Assembly: GCA_947311635.1 (NCBI GenBank) | Contig: CAMZLD010000081.1 | Coordinates: 1 to 34,333 of the forward strand | Source: an uncultured Flavobacteriaceae bacterium | GTDB lineage: Bacteria > Bacteroidota > Bacteroidia > Flavobacteriales > Flavobacteriaceae | Length of the DNA stretch: 34,333 nt | Direction: 5' to 3' | Part shown: piece after piece, positions 17,466 to 26,686 of the stretch | How positions within the stretch are numbered: the stretch's first letter is position 1 | How the letters are laid out: each line of letters begins with the position of its first letter | The notes under the pieces: generated by a model | Database searches by the model: none | What the model was told of the DNA's origin: nothing | The model's input: only the letters and a program-made list of their open reading frames with translations | Made by a program: the position numbers and the translations under genes

Positions 17466-18707
17466 TTACGAAACTGCTTTTAGCTTTTTAATAGTAGATT
17501 TAGACAGTTTATCTTCGGCATATTTTTTTGTTACTTTTAGTTCTGTAATATCAGATCCTGGTAATTCAAACATGGCATCTGTTAAAATAGCTTCGCATAA
17601 AGAGCGTAATCCTCTTGCGCCTAATTTGTATTCTACGGCTTTTTCTACAATAAATTGCAATGCTTTTTCATTGATAGAAAAATCGATTCCATCAATGGCA
17701 AATAATTTTTTATATTGTTTAATAATGGCATTTTTTGGCTCTGTTAAAATTGCTCTTAGTGTATGCTCATCTAGAGGATTCATATAGGTAAGTGCCGGCA
17801 AACGACCAATAATTTCGGGTATTAAACCAAACCTTTTTAAATCTGAAGGTACAATGTATTGTAGTAAATTTTCTTCGTCTATTTTGTCTTCACTAATAGA
17901 GGCGCTATACCCAACAGCTTGTCTATTTAGTCTTTTACTGATGACTTTATCAATACCAGAAAATGCACCTGCAGCTACAAATAAAATATTACGTGTATCT
18001 ACTTCAATAAATTTTTGATCAGGGTGTTTGCGTCCACCTTTTGGTGGTACATTTACTACAGAACCTTCTAATAATTTTAGCAATGCTTGCTGCACACCTT
18101 CTCCAGAGACGTCTCTTGTTATAGAAGGGTTATCTCCTTTACGTGCAATTTTATCTATTTCATCAATAAATACAATACCACGTTCTGCTTTTTTAACATC
18201 GTATTCTGCTGCTTGCAATAAACGTGTTAAGATAGTTTCTACGTCTTCGCCTACATAACCTGCTTCTGTTAAGACGGTTGCATCTACTATTGCAAAGGGT
18301 ACATTTAACATTTTTGCAATGGTTCTGGCAATGAGTGTTTTACCAGTGCCTGTTTCGCCTACTAAAATAATATTCGATTTTTCGATTTCGACATCGTTAT
18401 TTTCTACTGTTGGTGTTTGTAACAAACGTTTGTAGTGATTGTAAACTGCAACAGACATAACGCGTTTGGCTTGGTTTTGACCAATCATGTATTGGTCTAT
18501 AAATTCTTTTATTTCGCGTGGTTTTTTTAGGGTAAGCTCTTCAGAAAAAGAATCTCCTGTTTTTTGGGTAATTTCTTCTAAAACAATACCATGTGCTTGC
18601 TCAATACATTTGTCGCAAATATGAGCATCTAGACCCGCAATAAGTAAGTCGGTCTCTGGTTTTTTCCTTCCGCAGAAAGAACAGTGTAAAATTTCTTCTT
18701 TTGCCAT
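17466..18707 (-). CDS. clpX: ATP-dependent Clp protease ATP-binding subunit ClpX
   Basis: A 413-residue AAA+ unfoldase. The N-terminal zinc-binding domain has CSFCGRKK and CDKCIEQA. The Walker A is GETGTGKT, Walker [10 protein letters not shown], sensor and arginine regions follow ([16 protein letters not shown]), and the ClpP-docking loop region is present. It feeds tagged proteins into ClpP. Its start overlaps the clpP stop by one base, so the two are co-translated as a clpP-clpX operon, with dnaG 98 bases downstream. Confidence 0.97.
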   Translation of the reverse strand: MAKEEILHCSFCGRKKPETDLLIAGLDAHICDKCIEQAHGIVLEEITQKTGDSFSEELTLKKPREIKEFIDQYMIGQNQAKRVMSVAVYNHYKRLLQTPTVENNDVEIEKSNIILVGETGTGKTLIARTIAKMLNVPFAIVDATVLTEAGYVGEDVETILTRLLQAAEYDVKKAERGIVFIDEIDKIARKGDNPSITRDVSGEGVQQALLKLLEGSVVNVPPKGGRKHPDQKFIEVDTRNILFVAAGAFSGIDKVISKRLNRQAVGYSASISEDKIDEENLLQYIVPSDLKRFGLIPEIIGRLPALTYMNPLDEHTLRAILTEPKNAIIKQYKKLFAIDGIDFSINEKALQFIVEKAVEYKLGARGLRSLCEAILTDAMFELPGSDITELKVTKKYAEDKLSKSTIKKLKAVS

Positions 18708-19369
18708 TATTTTTTACGTTCTAACACTTCATCTATCATACCATAAGCTTTTGCTTCTTGGGCAGTCATCCAATAATCTCTATCAGAATCATCATGTACT
18801 TTTTCTATAGATTGCCCAGAGTGTTTTGAGATGATTTGGTATAATTCGTCTTTTAATTTTAAAATTTCGCGCGCTGTAATTTCAATATCGCTTGCTTGTC
18901 CAGAAGCGCCACCTAAGGGTTGGTGAATCATAATTCTAGAATGTGGCAAGGCAGATCTTTTTCCTTTTTCTCCTGCACACATCAACACAGCGCCCATAGA
19001 TGCTGCCATACCTGTACAAATGGTGTTTATTTCTGGTTTTATAAATTGCATAGTGTCATATATACCTAAGCCAGCATACACACCACCACCGGGTGAATTT
19101 AAATAAATAGAAATGTCTTTAGAGCTATCTACACTTTCTAAAAACAACAATTGCGCTTGTATAATATTGGCAACATGAGAGTCGATTCCGGTACCTAAAA
19201 AGATAATACGATCCATCATTAAACGCGAAAACACATCCATTTGTGCTACGTTTAATTGTCGTTCTTCTATAATATAAGGCGTTACACTGCTTTGTAAATC
19301 ATCGTAATGCAAGCTACTAATGCCGTGGTGTTTTGTTGCGTATTTTTTAAATTCTTTTCCGTAATCCAT
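18707..19369 (-). CDS. clpP: ATP-dependent Clp protease proteolytic subunit
   Basis: A 220-residue serine peptidase. The catalytic triad is S124 in [10 protein letters not shown]149 in [10 protein letters not shown] and D198 in DRDYW, with spacing like that of E. coli ClpP. It forms the degradation chamber for ClpX substrates. The N-terminal 30 residues before the core are longer than in many ClpP proteins and probably include a processed propeptide. It is the first gene of the clpP-clpX pair. The 173 bases upstream, shared with the divergent methyltransferase gene, hold no clear TAnnTTTG box for it. Confidence 0.97.
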   Translation of the reverse strand: MDYGKEFKKYATKHHGISSLHYDDLQSSVTPYIIEERQLNVAQMDVFSRLMMDRIIFLGTGIDSHVANIIQAQLLFLESVDSSKDISIYLNSPGGGVYAGLGIYDTMQFIKPEINTICTGMAASMGAVLMCAGEKGKRSALPHSRIMIHQPLGGASGQASDIEITAREILKLKDELYQIISKHSGQSIEKVHDDSDRDYWMTAQEAKAYGMIDEVLERKK

Positions 19370-19530
19370 GGTTTTCTTTGTAATTATATTGTGTGTAAAT
19401 ATAAGAACAATTTATGTTTTTTTTAATGAAATACTAAATTAGCTAAGTTAAACTTTAATCCACATGGTAATAAGGTCAAAAACAACCTGTAATTGGCTTG
19501 TTTTTATAGCGTTATTAAAAGAATAATTAT

Positions 19531-19538
19531 TATCTTTC
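19531..19538 (+). promoter_or_regulatory. Possible -7 box of the methyltransferase gene
   Basis: TATCTTTC differs from TAnnTTTG only in the last base and lies 4 bases before the ATG at 19543. If used, transcription would start at or next to the ATG, giving a nearly leaderless message. Confidence 0.3.
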
Positions 19539-19542
19539 TAGC

Positions 19543-20166
19543 ATGAAATGCACGCTTTGTAATGGCGCAACAACCCCTTTTTGTAATACCAATAACAAGC
19601 ACTATTTTAAATGTCTGGTGTGTGATGCTGTTTTGTTAGATTCTCAATTTTTTATTACTGCTGAAGCCGAAAAAAAACGGTATCAATTACATCAAAATAA
19701 TATTGAAGACATAGGGTATCAACAGTTTGTAAAGCCGATTACAGATGCGGTACTTAACACTTTTAATAACACACAGAGTGGTTTAGATTTTGGTTCTGGA
19801 ACAGGCCCCGTCATTACAAAAATATTACGTAAAAAGACTTTTGAGATGACCACTTACGATCCTTTTTTTGACAACAACTTAAACGCTTTAAAACAAACGT
19901 ATGATTTTATTGTTTGCTGTGAGGTGATAGAGCATTTTAACAACCCCCAAAAAGAATTTATGCGCTTACGGCAACTTTTAAAGCCTAACGGAAAGATGTA
20001 TTGCATGACGTCTGTCTTAAATGAAACTATTAATTTTAAAACGTGGTATTATAAAAATGATGCTACGCATGTCATTTTTTATACGCCAAAAACAGCGTAT
20101 TATATTGCCAAGACTTTTGGGTTTAATAAGGTTGTAGTAAAAGGAAATTTGTTGGTATTTGGGTAA
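19543..20166 (+). CDS. SAM-dependent methyltransferase with Cys-rich N-terminus
   Basis: A 207-residue class I methyltransferase. Residues 1-30 contain C3-x2-C6 and C24-x2-C27 (with C14 between), a likely zinc ribbon. The SAM site motif I is LDFGSGTGP (81-89), and CCEVIEHF marks the motif after the acidic loop. The substrate is unknown; such Cys-headed methyltransferases are often linked to small molecules or sugars. It lies divergently from clpP and convergently to tig, separated from tig by a strong terminator. In many bacteria tig and clpP are direct neighbours, so this gene may be an insertion. Confidence 0.88.
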   Translation: MKCTLCNGATTPFCNTNNKHYFKCLVCDAVLLDSQFFITAEAEKKRYQLHQNNIEDIGYQQFVKPITDAVLNTFNNTQSGLDFGSGTGPVITKILRKKTFEMTTYDPFFDNNLNALKQTYDFIVCCEVIEHFNNPQKEFMRLRQLLKPNGKMYCMTSVLNETINFKTWYYKNDATHVIFYTPKTAYYIAKTFGFNKVVVKGNLLVFG

Positions 20167-20169
20167 TAA

Positions 20170-20197
20170 AAAACCCTTTCTAAACAGAAAGGGTTTT
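20170..20197. terminator. Bidirectional terminator between methyltransferase and tig
   Basis: A perfect 12-bp stem (AAAACCCTTTCT at 20170-20181 with AGAAAGGGTTTT at 20186-20197) and a 4-base loop, flanked by A-run and T-run, so it can act for both converging genes. Confidence 0.9.
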
Positions 20198-20217
20198 AAA
20201 ATTAAAATACTAATTTG

Positions 20218-21537
20218 TTATTTGTACACTTCTTTTACAAAGGCTTCATAAGTAAGTTCTTTTGTTTTAAAAGTCATGTTTTCTTTGTAAAAATCTAATA
20301 GTTTTTTACTCATTAATTGGTCTGCCAAGCGTTTTGATTCTTCTTGATTTTGCAATACACGGTTTGCAATATCATCCAATTCTTTTTCTTCTGGATTTAA
20401 ATTGCCATACTGTGCCATTTGCGCTTTGATAAATTCTTTTGCGTATTCTTTTAATTCTTCTATTTGTATTTGAAGGTTGTTGTCTTTAATAATTTTACCT
20501 TCTATTAATTGGTAACGCAATCCTTTTTCAGAACGATCAAATTCTTCGGTTGCTTGATCTGGTGTCATTGGGTTTTCTCCTGCAACTGCTAACCATTTTT
20601 TTAAGAATGTAGCTGGTAAATCAAATTTAGTATTTTCTACTAAGTATTCTGTAATATTATTTAACAACGATTGGTCTGCTTGGGTTGCAAACTGCTTTTC
20701 TGCATCTTCTGCAATTAGTTTACGCAATTCTTTTTCGTCTTTAACTTTATCTTTTCCAAAAACTTTATCAAATAGGTCTTGATTGATTGCTGCTAATTCT
20801 GTTGCGTTTATTTCTTCGATTGCAAAAGAAGCGTCTATGTCTAAATCATGAATTTCATCATGACTTAAACCAAAGGCACCCATTAATTTATGTGCATCAT
20901 CAAAAAGATCTTTTGATTTAAAAACAACGGTGTCTCCTGCTTTTTTTCCTTTTACAATTTTCTGGCTTTTCTTTGTTAAATCATCAAAAGCAATAGTAGA
21001 TTTTTTATCTAGCTCTGTTGCTTCATTGGTAAATGTGCCAACAAGCATAGTGCCTTTGTCTGCTGCATCTTTTGAAACAATTTTTCCGAAGCGTGCACGG
21101 ATGTTTGCTACTTCTTTATCTATTAGCGCATCATCTGCTACAATTTTATAAGCCGTAATTTTCTTTTTTGCATCTAACTTCACATCGAAAGCTGGCGCTA
21201 ATCCTAATTCAAATTCAAAAGCATAATCTTCTGCATCCCAAGAAAAATCATCTTGTATTTTTGGCAATGGATTGCCTAAAATATCTAACTTTTCTTCTAC
21301 TAAAAAGTTATTTAAAGAATCTTGCAACAACTTGTTAACTTCGTCTATCATTACAGATTTTCCGTATTGTTTTTTTACCAATCCCATAGGTACATGTCCT
21401 TTTCTAAATCCTGGAATGTTGGCCTTTTTACGGTAATCTTGTAAAATTTCTGCGACTTTGTCTTTATAGTCTTCCGAAGTAATTTCTACTTTAACTACGG
21501 CATTTAATGCATCAATATTTTCTTTTGTAATATTCAT
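20218..21537 (-). CDS. tig: Trigger factor
   Basis: A 439-residue ribosome-associated chaperone. The N-terminal ribosome-binding domain has the signature GFRKGHVP (about residues 43-50). A PPIase-like middle domain (about 150-240) and a long helical C-terminal chaperone arm follow (AGENPMTPDQATEEF region to the end). It meets nascent chains at the ribosome exit. The middle domain looks divergent from the classical FKBP sequence, as is usual in Bacteroidota. It has its own strong promoter at 21568-21597. Confidence 0.96.
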   Translation of the reverse strand: MNITKENIDALNAVVKVEITSEDYKDKVAEILQDYRKKANIPGFRKGHVPMGLVKKQYGKSVMIDEVNKLLQDSLNNFLVEEKLDILGNPLPKIQDDFSWDAEDYAFEFELGLAPAFDVKLDAKKKITAYKIVADDALIDKEVANIRARFGKIVSKDAADKGTMLVGTFTNEATELDKKSTIAFDDLTKKSQKIVKGKKAGDTVVFKSKDLFDDAHKLMGAFGLSHDEIHDLDIDASFAIEEINATELAAINQDLFDKVFGKDKVKDEKELRKLIAEDAEKQFATQADQSLLNNITEYLVENTKFDLPATFLKKWLAVAGENPMTPDQATEEFDRSEKGLRYQLIEGKIIKDNNLQIQIEELKEYAKEFIKAQMAQYGNLNPEEKELDDIANRVLQNQEESKRLADQLMSKKLLDFYKENMTFKTKELTYEAFVKEVYK

Positions 21538-21567
21538 TGATTGGATGTTTTCTTTATTTTAAGGGTG

Positions 21568-21597
21568 CAAAAATACTATATTTTTTACAACCTTCAA
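21568..21597 (-). promoter_or_regulatory. Promoter of tig
   Basis: On the minus strand TTG (21597-21595), 19 bases, then TATTTTTG (21575-21568). Both elements and the spacing match the Bacteroidota consensus; the -7 box is 30 bases before the tig ATG. Confidence 0.75.
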
Positions 21598-21627
21598 AGG
21601 TTAATCACTTCAAATTCAAGTGTTTTT

Positions 21628-21993
21628 CTAATTTTCTATTCTTTTGTTGGTTGGCTCTTTTAAGAATATGTATAAAACTGATTGTAAGCCAGATAGTAAA
21701 ATACTAAACAGCAATGCTGTAAAAAAACCATTAACGGCAAAGCCTTCTAGCAAATGGTCTGCCATTAAAATGATAAGGGCATTGATGACTAATAAAAAGC
21801 CGCCTAGACTTACAATGGTTAAGGGCAATGTAAAAAAGATCATGAGTGGTCTTATAAAAATACGTAAGATTCCTAAAACAAGGGCGACACCCAAGGCAGA
21901 ACCAATGCCGTTTGTTAAATGTACGCTTGGCAATAGTGTTGCAATGATTAAAACAGCTAAGGAGGTTGCTATAATTCTGATTATCATTTTCAT
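21628..21993 (-). CDS. Phage holin family 4-type membrane protein
   Basis: A 121-residue, almost wholly hydrophobic protein with about four membrane spans and the LPSVHLTNGIGSALGVALVL and RPLMIFFTLPLTIVSLGGF segments typical of the Phage_holin_4_2 (YvlD-like) family. Despite the name these are housekeeping membrane proteins of unknown function; there is no phage context here. It lies 42 bases after the hydrolase gene and is probably the last gene of the pdxJ operon. Confidence 0.85.
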   Translation of the reverse strand: MKMIIRIIATSLAVLIIATLLPSVHLTNGIGSALGVALVLGILRIFIRPLMIFFTLPLTIVSLGGFLLVINALIILMADHLLEGFAVNGFFTALLFSILLSGLQSVLYIFLKEPTNKRIEN

Positions 21994-22035
21994 TTGTAGT
22001 TGTTTTACAAGTTTAAAGGCGATAATGATGCCAAA

Positions 22036-22809
22036 CTATGATTGGCTTAAAAAGCTGACAACATAGTCGTAAAAATCGGTTGGGTTTTCTGCATGTAACC
22101 AATGACCTGCATTTTTGACAGTTTTTACGGTTGCTTTTGTAAAATGTGCTTGAATTAATGCCACATCATTTTGCGAGATATAACCAGAATTTTCTCCTTT
22201 TAAAAAGAGTGTTGGTTTTTCAAAAATGCTCATAGTGGGTAAAGCAACGCCTATTTCATCATAATTGTCTGTAAGACTTTGTAAATGCATTCTAAAGGCA
22301 AGTTCGCCTTTGTTTTTCCAATACACATTTTTAAGTAAAAACTGACGAATTCCGTATGTTGGAATGTATTTTTCTATAACAGATTCTACTTCTTTCCTGC
22401 TTTTTTGAATGTTAAAATCTACTGCATTTAGTGCTTCTAAAATAACTTGATGGTGTGGTGGGTAATTACGTGGTGCAATGTCTGCTATGATTAATTTTTG
22501 TAATAAATTTGGATGTGAAACGGCAAAAAGCATGGCTACTTTTCCGCCCATAGAATGCCCTAAAATAATAGCATTTTCTAGTTGATAATGCTGTATGTAA
22601 TTATGAATGTCTTCTACTAGTAATTCTAAATCAAAGGCTTCTGAATGAAAACTACGCCCGTGATTGCGTTGGTCTACTAGATGTACTTGGTAATTTTCAG
22701 AAAATTTTTTACCCAAAGTTTTCCAGTTATCACTCATACCTAAAAAACCATGTAAAATGATAAATGGCTGCCCATTGCCTAGTATTTTTGAATGCAGTAT
22801 TTCTGCCAT
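22036..22809 (-). CDS. Alpha/beta hydrolase (YbfF-like)
   Basis: A 257-residue alpha/beta-fold hydrolase. The oxyanion region is ILHGFLGMSDNW, the conserved DQRNHGRS follows near residue 46, the nucleophile elbow is GHSMGG with S86, and the catalytic His is in NAGHWLHAENP near the C-terminus. It is probably a cytoplasmic esterase of the YbfF type; the substrate is not known. It begins 1 base after pdxJ, so the two are co-transcribed. All triad positions appear intact. Confidence 0.92.
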   Translation of the reverse strand: MAEILHSKILGNGQPFIILHGFLGMSDNWKTLGKKFSENYQVHLVDQRNHGRSFHSEAFDLELLVEDIHNYIQHYQLENAIILGHSMGGKVAMLFAVSHPNLLQKLIIADIAPRNYPPHHQVILEALNAVDFNIQKSRKEVESVIEKYIPTYGIRQFLLKNVYWKNKGELAFRMHLQSLTDNYDEIGVALPTMSIFEKPTLFLKGENSGYISQNDVALIQAHFTKATVKTVKNAGHWLHAENPTDFYDYVVSFLSQS

Positions 22810-22810
22810 C

Positions 22811-23527
22811 TTATTTGTTTAATTTATAAAGATACATGTTTACAACATTTTCTAATCCAAGATACAAAGATTCAGAAATAAGTGCGTGCCCAATAGAAAC
22901 TTCTAAAAGATTTGGAATTTCTTTTGCAAAAAATTCAATATTATCTAAGCTTAAATCATGACCTGCATTTAAGCCCAAGCCTATTTTAGAAGCAAACATA
23001 GCCGCTTCTACATACGGCTTAATAGCATTTTTATTTCTCAAAGCGTATTGTGAGGCAAAATCTTCGGTGTATAATTCTATTCTATTGGCACCTGTTTTTG
23101 CAGCCGCTTCTATTAGAGGCAAATCAGCATCCATAAATATAGAAGTACGAATGCCGTTGGCATTAAATTCTGAAATTACTTCTTTTAAGAAATCTTGATT
23201 GGTAATGGTGTCCCAGCCAGCATTAGAAGTCAAAGCATCTATAGCATCTGGCACCAAAGTGACTTGCGTTGGTTTTATTTTTAAAACCATTTCTACAAAT
23301 TTTGGTATTGGGTTGCCTTCTATATTGTATTCTGTTGTGATAATCTTTTTTAAATCATAAGCATCTTGGTATTTTATATGACGCTCATCTGGCCTTGGAT
23401 GCACTGTAATACCATTTGCACCAAAAGATTCTATATCTGCAGCAACGTTTAATAAATTTGGTGTATTACCACCTCTAGAATTACGTAAAGTTGCAATTTT
23501 ATTAATATTTACGCTTAATTTTGTCAT
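22811..23527 (-). CDS. pdxJ: Pyridoxine 5'-phosphate synthase
   Basis: A 238-residue TIM-barrel enzyme that condenses 1-deoxyxylulose 5-phosphate with 3-amino-1-hydroxyacetone phosphate to make pyridoxine phosphate (vitamin B6). It starts with the family signature [17 protein letters not shown] and carries [19 protein letters not shown] and [13 protein letters not shown]. It leads a pdxJ-hydrolase-holin-like operon and is divergent from the CBS-nadK run. Confidence 0.97.
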   Translation of the reverse strand: MTKLSVNINKIATLRNSRGGNTPNLLNVAADIESFGANGITVHPRPDERHIKYQDAYDLKKIITTEYNIEGNPIPKFVEMVLKIKPTQVTLVPDAIDALTSNAGWDTITNQDFLKEVISEFNANGIRTSIFMDADLPLIEAAAKTGANRIELYTEDFASQYALRNKNAIKPYVEAAMFASKIGLGLNAGHDLSLDNIEFFAKEIPNLLEVSIGHALISESLYLGLENVVNMYLYKLNK

Positions 23528-23547
23528 TCATTGGTTGTTTAAGTTGA

Positions 23548-23555
23548 CAAATTTA
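23548..23555 (-). promoter_or_regulatory. -7 box of pdxJ operon
   Basis: TAAATTTG on the minus strand fits TAnnTTTG and lies 20 bases before the pdxJ ATG. No TTG at the usual distance upstream. Confidence 0.5.
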
Positions 23556-23603
23556 CGGGTTTTTAGCTTAATTTTGTGCACATCTTTGTATATTCGTCAC
23601 ACT

Positions 23604-24263
23604 ATGAATGTTGTAGAATACATATCAAAAGACATCAATCCTTTGCATCCAGAGAGTACTATTTTGGATGCCAAATTACTCTTTAATTCGCTCACATTCT
23701 CACACTTACCCATTGTAGAAAATGGAGTTTTGTTAGGGTCAATTTCAGAAAGCGATGTACGTTCAATAGACAATGATGCCAAAAAAATGAATGCTTTTAG
23801 AAGTATTTATGCGGGTTTTATGGTATTAGAAGTGCATAATTGGATGGAAATTTTAAAAGTTTTTGCAGCCAATGAAACCACTATTGTGCCCGTATTAAAT
23901 AAAAATAAAAAATATATTGGCTATTATGAATTGACCGATATTTTACATTATTTTAATGAAACCTATTTTTTACAAACACAAGGCTTTATTTTGGTTGTAG
24001 AAAAAGGATTGGCAGACTATTCTATGAGTGAAATTGCTCAAATTGTAGAATCAAATAAAGGAAAATTATTAGGCCTTTTTATATCTAGAATTAAAGGCAA
24101 TACGATGCGTGTAACCGTTAAAATAGCTTCGGAAGAGATCAATGAAATCATACAAACTTTTAGACGTTATGATTACACCGTTTTGACAAAGCATAAAGAA
24201 GATTTTTTATTAGAAGACTTGAAAAATCGCTCTAATTATTTACAGAAATACCTAAACATGTAA
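23604..24263 (+). CDS. CBS domain protein
   Basis: A 219-residue protein with a pair of CBS domains in the first 125 residues (HLPIVENGVLLGSISESDVR and IVPVLNKNKKYIGYYELTDI), followed by an ACT-like C-terminal part (about 150-205). CBS pairs usually bind adenine nucleotides and act as energy sensors. The frame is open back to an ATG at 23535, but that adds 23 unlike residues and would overlap the pdxJ promoter, so the ATG at 23604 (MNVVEYISKDI) is chosen. It lies 2 bases before nadK; this pairing is common in Bacteroidota and suggests a role in regulating NAD kinase, which is inference. Confidence 0.9.
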   Translation: MNVVEYISKDINPLHPESTILDAKLLFNSLTFSHLPIVENGVLLGSISESDVRSIDNDAKKMNAFRSIYAGFMVLEVHNWMEILKVFAANETTIVPVLNKNKKYIGYYELTDILHYFNETYFLQTQGFILVVEKGLADYSMSEIAQIVESNKGKLLGLFISRIKGNTMRVTVKIASEEINEIIQTFRRYDYTVLTKHKEDFLLEDLKNRSNYLQKYLNM

Positions 24264-24265
24264 CT

Positions 24266-25150
24266 ATGAAAATTGCTATTTATGGACAAAAATATCAAGA
24301 ACAAGCAAACCATTCTATTAAAATGCTATTGGATTTACTAGCATCAAAAAATTGTGAAGTTATAATTGAAAAGCGATTTTACAATAGCTTAAAAATCCAT
24401 TTACCAAATAGTAAAACATATAAAACGTTTGAAAGTTATTACCATCTTAACAATAGTTTTGACGTTATGCTTACTATTGGTGGTGACGGTACCATGCTAC
24501 GTGCTGTTACATTTGTAAGAGATTTAGACATTCCGTTACTGGGTATTAACACAGGTAGACTAGGTTTTTTAGCAACTGTCTCAAAACAACATATTACAGA
24601 AGCTATTTTGCTACTTTTAAAAAAGGATTTTACCATTAAAGAGCGTACACTGCTAAGCATTTATACAAAACCAGATATACCAGAATTGTCTGAACTTAAT
24701 TTTGCCCTAAACGAAGTCACCATTAGTCGAAAAAACACCACTTCTATGATTATTGTAGAAACCCATTTAAACAACGAATACCTTACCTCTTATTGGGCAG
24801 ATGGTTTAATTGTATCTACACCAACAGGCTCTACAGGTTACTCTTTAAGTTGCGGTGGTCCCGTAATTGTACCAGAAGCTAAAAACTTAGTGCTTACACC
24901 CATTGCGCCGCATAATTTAAATGCAAGACCCCTTGTGATTTCTGACAATACAACAATTAAGCTAAGTGTTAGTGGAAGAGAAAAAGAAATCTTAATCTCA
25001 CTAGACTCGCGTATTACCACTACCGATAATCATACGGAAATTACCATAAAGAAAACACCCTTTACCGTAAAAATGATAGAAATCAACAATCAAACCTTCC
25101 TAAAAACCCTTCGCGAAAAATTACTTTGGGGACAAGACACTAGAAACTAA
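24266..25150 (+). CDS. nadK: NAD kinase
   Basis: A 294-residue kinase that makes NADP from NAD and ATP. The active-site motif GGDG is at residues 72-75 (TIGGDGTMLRA), followed by LGINTGRLGFL, the NE motif in ALNEVTISRK, and STPTGSTGYSLSCGGP. It follows the CBS gene by 2 bases, so the two are probably co-translated. Confidence 0.97.
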   Translation: MKIAIYGQKYQEQANHSIKMLLDLLASKNCEVIIEKRFYNSLKIHLPNSKTYKTFESYYHLNNSFDVMLTIGGDGTMLRAVTFVRDLDIPLLGINTGRLGFLATVSKQHITEAILLLLKKDFTIKERTLLSIYTKPDIPELSELNFALNEVTISRKNTTSMIIVETHLNNEYLTSYWADGLIVSTPTGSTGYSLSCGGPVIVPEAKNLVLTPIAPHNLNARPLVISDNTTIKLSVSGREKEILISLDSRITTTDNHTEITIKKTPFTVKMIEINNQTFLKTLREKLLWGQDTRN

Positions 25151-25230
25151 GACATCTTTACAATATTTAGCTATAAAAACTGTTTATCAAAAAAGACATT
25201 ATAAACACTTTAAAAAGCAAATGAAATTCA

Positions 25231-25238
25231 TATATTTG
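25231..25238 (+). promoter_or_regulatory. -7 box before DUF6089-uppS-bamA run
   Basis: TATATTTG fits TAnnTTTG and lies 14 bases before the ATG at 25253. It suggests that the envelope genes from here onward have their own promoter within the longer run. Confidence 0.55.
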
Positions 25239-25252
25239 CACGCTATTTTATT

Positions 25253-25927
25253 ATGAAAAAAATCTTTTTAGTTTTACTAGTCATCTGTGCATCAACTGTA
25301 TTAAAGGCACAAATTCATGAAGTTGGTCTATTCTTAGGAGGATCTAATTATATTGGAGATCTCGGAAGAGAAAACTATATCTACCCAAATAATCTTGCCG
25401 TTGGTGCGTTTTACAAATACAACCTCAACCCAAGAATTGCTTTAAAAGGAGCATTTACCTACTCAAATATCAAAGCCGATGATGCAGATGCAGAAAGTCC
25501 GGCCAGAAACCTTAGAAACTATAATTTTAGCAACACTATAAAAGAATTAGCGCTTGGATTAGAATTTAATTTTTTTGAATACCAACAACAGTCAGGTTAT
25601 AACTATTACACACCTTATATTCTTGTAGGTATTGCAGCTAGTAATTACAATATTGTTACAAGTCAAACAACTCCGGGTCAATACAATTACAAATCAAAAA
25701 CACGTCTTGTATTGCCTTTTGGATTGGGTTACAAAACCCGTTTAAAAGACAATATTGCCATTGCTTTTGAAGTAAAAGCACGCTATACTTTTAATGACGA
25801 TTTAGATTATAACAATTTTGAAATCCCTGCGCTTTCGTTTGGAAATCCAAACAGCGATGATTGGTATGTCTTTAGTGGCATTTCATTAATTTATGCCTTC
25901 GGAAGAGAAGCTTGTTATGCCCCTTAA
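25253..25927 (+). CDS. DUF6089 outer-membrane beta-barrel protein
   Basis: A 224-residue protein with a signal peptide (about residues 1-19, ending LKAQ) and a beta-barrel of about eight strands rich in aromatic and glycine residues: EVGLFLGGSNYIGDLGREN, AVGAFYKYNLNPRIALKG, and a last strand near the C-terminus, WYVFSGISLIYAFG. It matches the DUF6089 family, which in Bacteroidota is nearly always encoded before uppS and bamA. The function is unknown; a role in outer-membrane biogenesis is suggested by this constant linkage. It starts 14 bases after a -7 box. Confidence 0.9.
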   Translation: MKKIFLVLLVICASTVLKAQIHEVGLFLGGSNYIGDLGRENYIYPNNLAVGAFYKYNLNPRIALKGAFTYSNIKADDADAESPARNLRNYNFSNTIKELALGLEFNFFEYQQQSGYNYYTPYILVGIAASNYNIVTSQTTPGQYNYKSKTRLVLPFGLGYKTRLKDNIAIAFEVKARYTFNDDLDYNNFEIPALSFGNPNSDDWYVFSGISLIYAFGREACYAP

Positions 25928-25933
25928 TTATTT

Positions 25934-26686
25934 ATGAATATAAAGTCTCAAATACAAGCAAGTAAAGTACCTACACATATTGCAGTCATAATGGATGGCA
26001 ACGGAAGATGGGCAAAAAAACAAGGAAAAGCACGCGTGTTTGGACATAAAAATGGTGTAAAATCTGTTAGAGAAATTATAGAGACTTCTGCAGAAATAGG
26101 TGTTCGGTATTTAACCTTATACGCTTTTTCTACAGAAAATTGGAATAGACCAAAATTAGAAGTCAAAACATTGATGAGCCTTTTAGTAAGCTCACTTAAA
26201 AAAGAACTTGCATCACTTCAAAAAAATAATGTTAAGCTTCAAACTATAGGAAACCTTAAACATTTACCCGTAAAGGCACAAAAAGAAATTTCCGAAGTTA
26301 CAGCAAAGACTAAAAACAATTCTAAAATTACACTTACTTTAGCATTGAGTTACGGTGCTAGAGAAGAAATTGTGCAAGCAATTCAGAAAATTTCTAAAAA
26401 AGTTGTTAATAATGCGTTAAACATTAAAGAAATTGACGAAAAAATTATAAATAATCATTTATATACATTTACTTTGCCCGACGTTGATTTGCTCATAAGA
26501 ACAAGTGGCGAAAAACGTATTAGCAATTTCCTTTTATGGCAAATTGCATATGCCGAATTATACTTTACAGAAGTACTTTGGCCAGATTTTAGAAAAGAAC
26601 ATTTATACCAAGCAATTGTTGAGTATCAAAACAGAGAACGTCGTTTTGGAAAAACAAGTGAACAAATAAAAAACAAGAATGAGTAA
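25934..26686 (+). CDS. uppS: Undecaprenyl diphosphate synthase
   Basis: A 250-residue cis-prenyltransferase that makes undecaprenyl diphosphate, the lipid carrier for peptidoglycan and polysaccharide. The catalytic Asp is D21 in IMDGNGRWAKK. Other motifs are YLTLYAFSTENWNRP, LIRTSGEKRISNF and ELYFTEVLWPDF. It begins 6 bases after the DUF6089 gene, and its 3' end overlaps bamA by 8 bases, so its translation is coupled to bamA. Confidence 0.97.
   Translation: MNIKSQIQASKVPTHIAVIMDGNGRWAKKQGKARVFGHKNGVKSVREIIETSAEIGVRYLTLYAFSTENWNRPKLEVKTLMSLLVSSLKKELASLQKNNVKLQTIGNLKHLPVKAQKEISEVTAKTKNNSKITLTLALSYGAREEIVQAIQKISKKVVNNALNIKEIDEKIINNHLYTFTLPDVDLLIRTSGEKRISNFLLWQIAYAELYFTEVLWPDFRKEHLYQAIVEYQNRERRFGKTSEQIKNKNE

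Noticed and set aside
21628-21993. Holin-like gene as a sign of prophage
   Set aside because: This family is widespread in non-phage contexts, and the neighbours (pdxJ, hydrolase, tig) are housekeeping genes.
23535-23603. Upstream ATG for the CBS protein
   Set aside because: It adds 23 residues unlike the family and would overlap the divergent pdxJ promoter.
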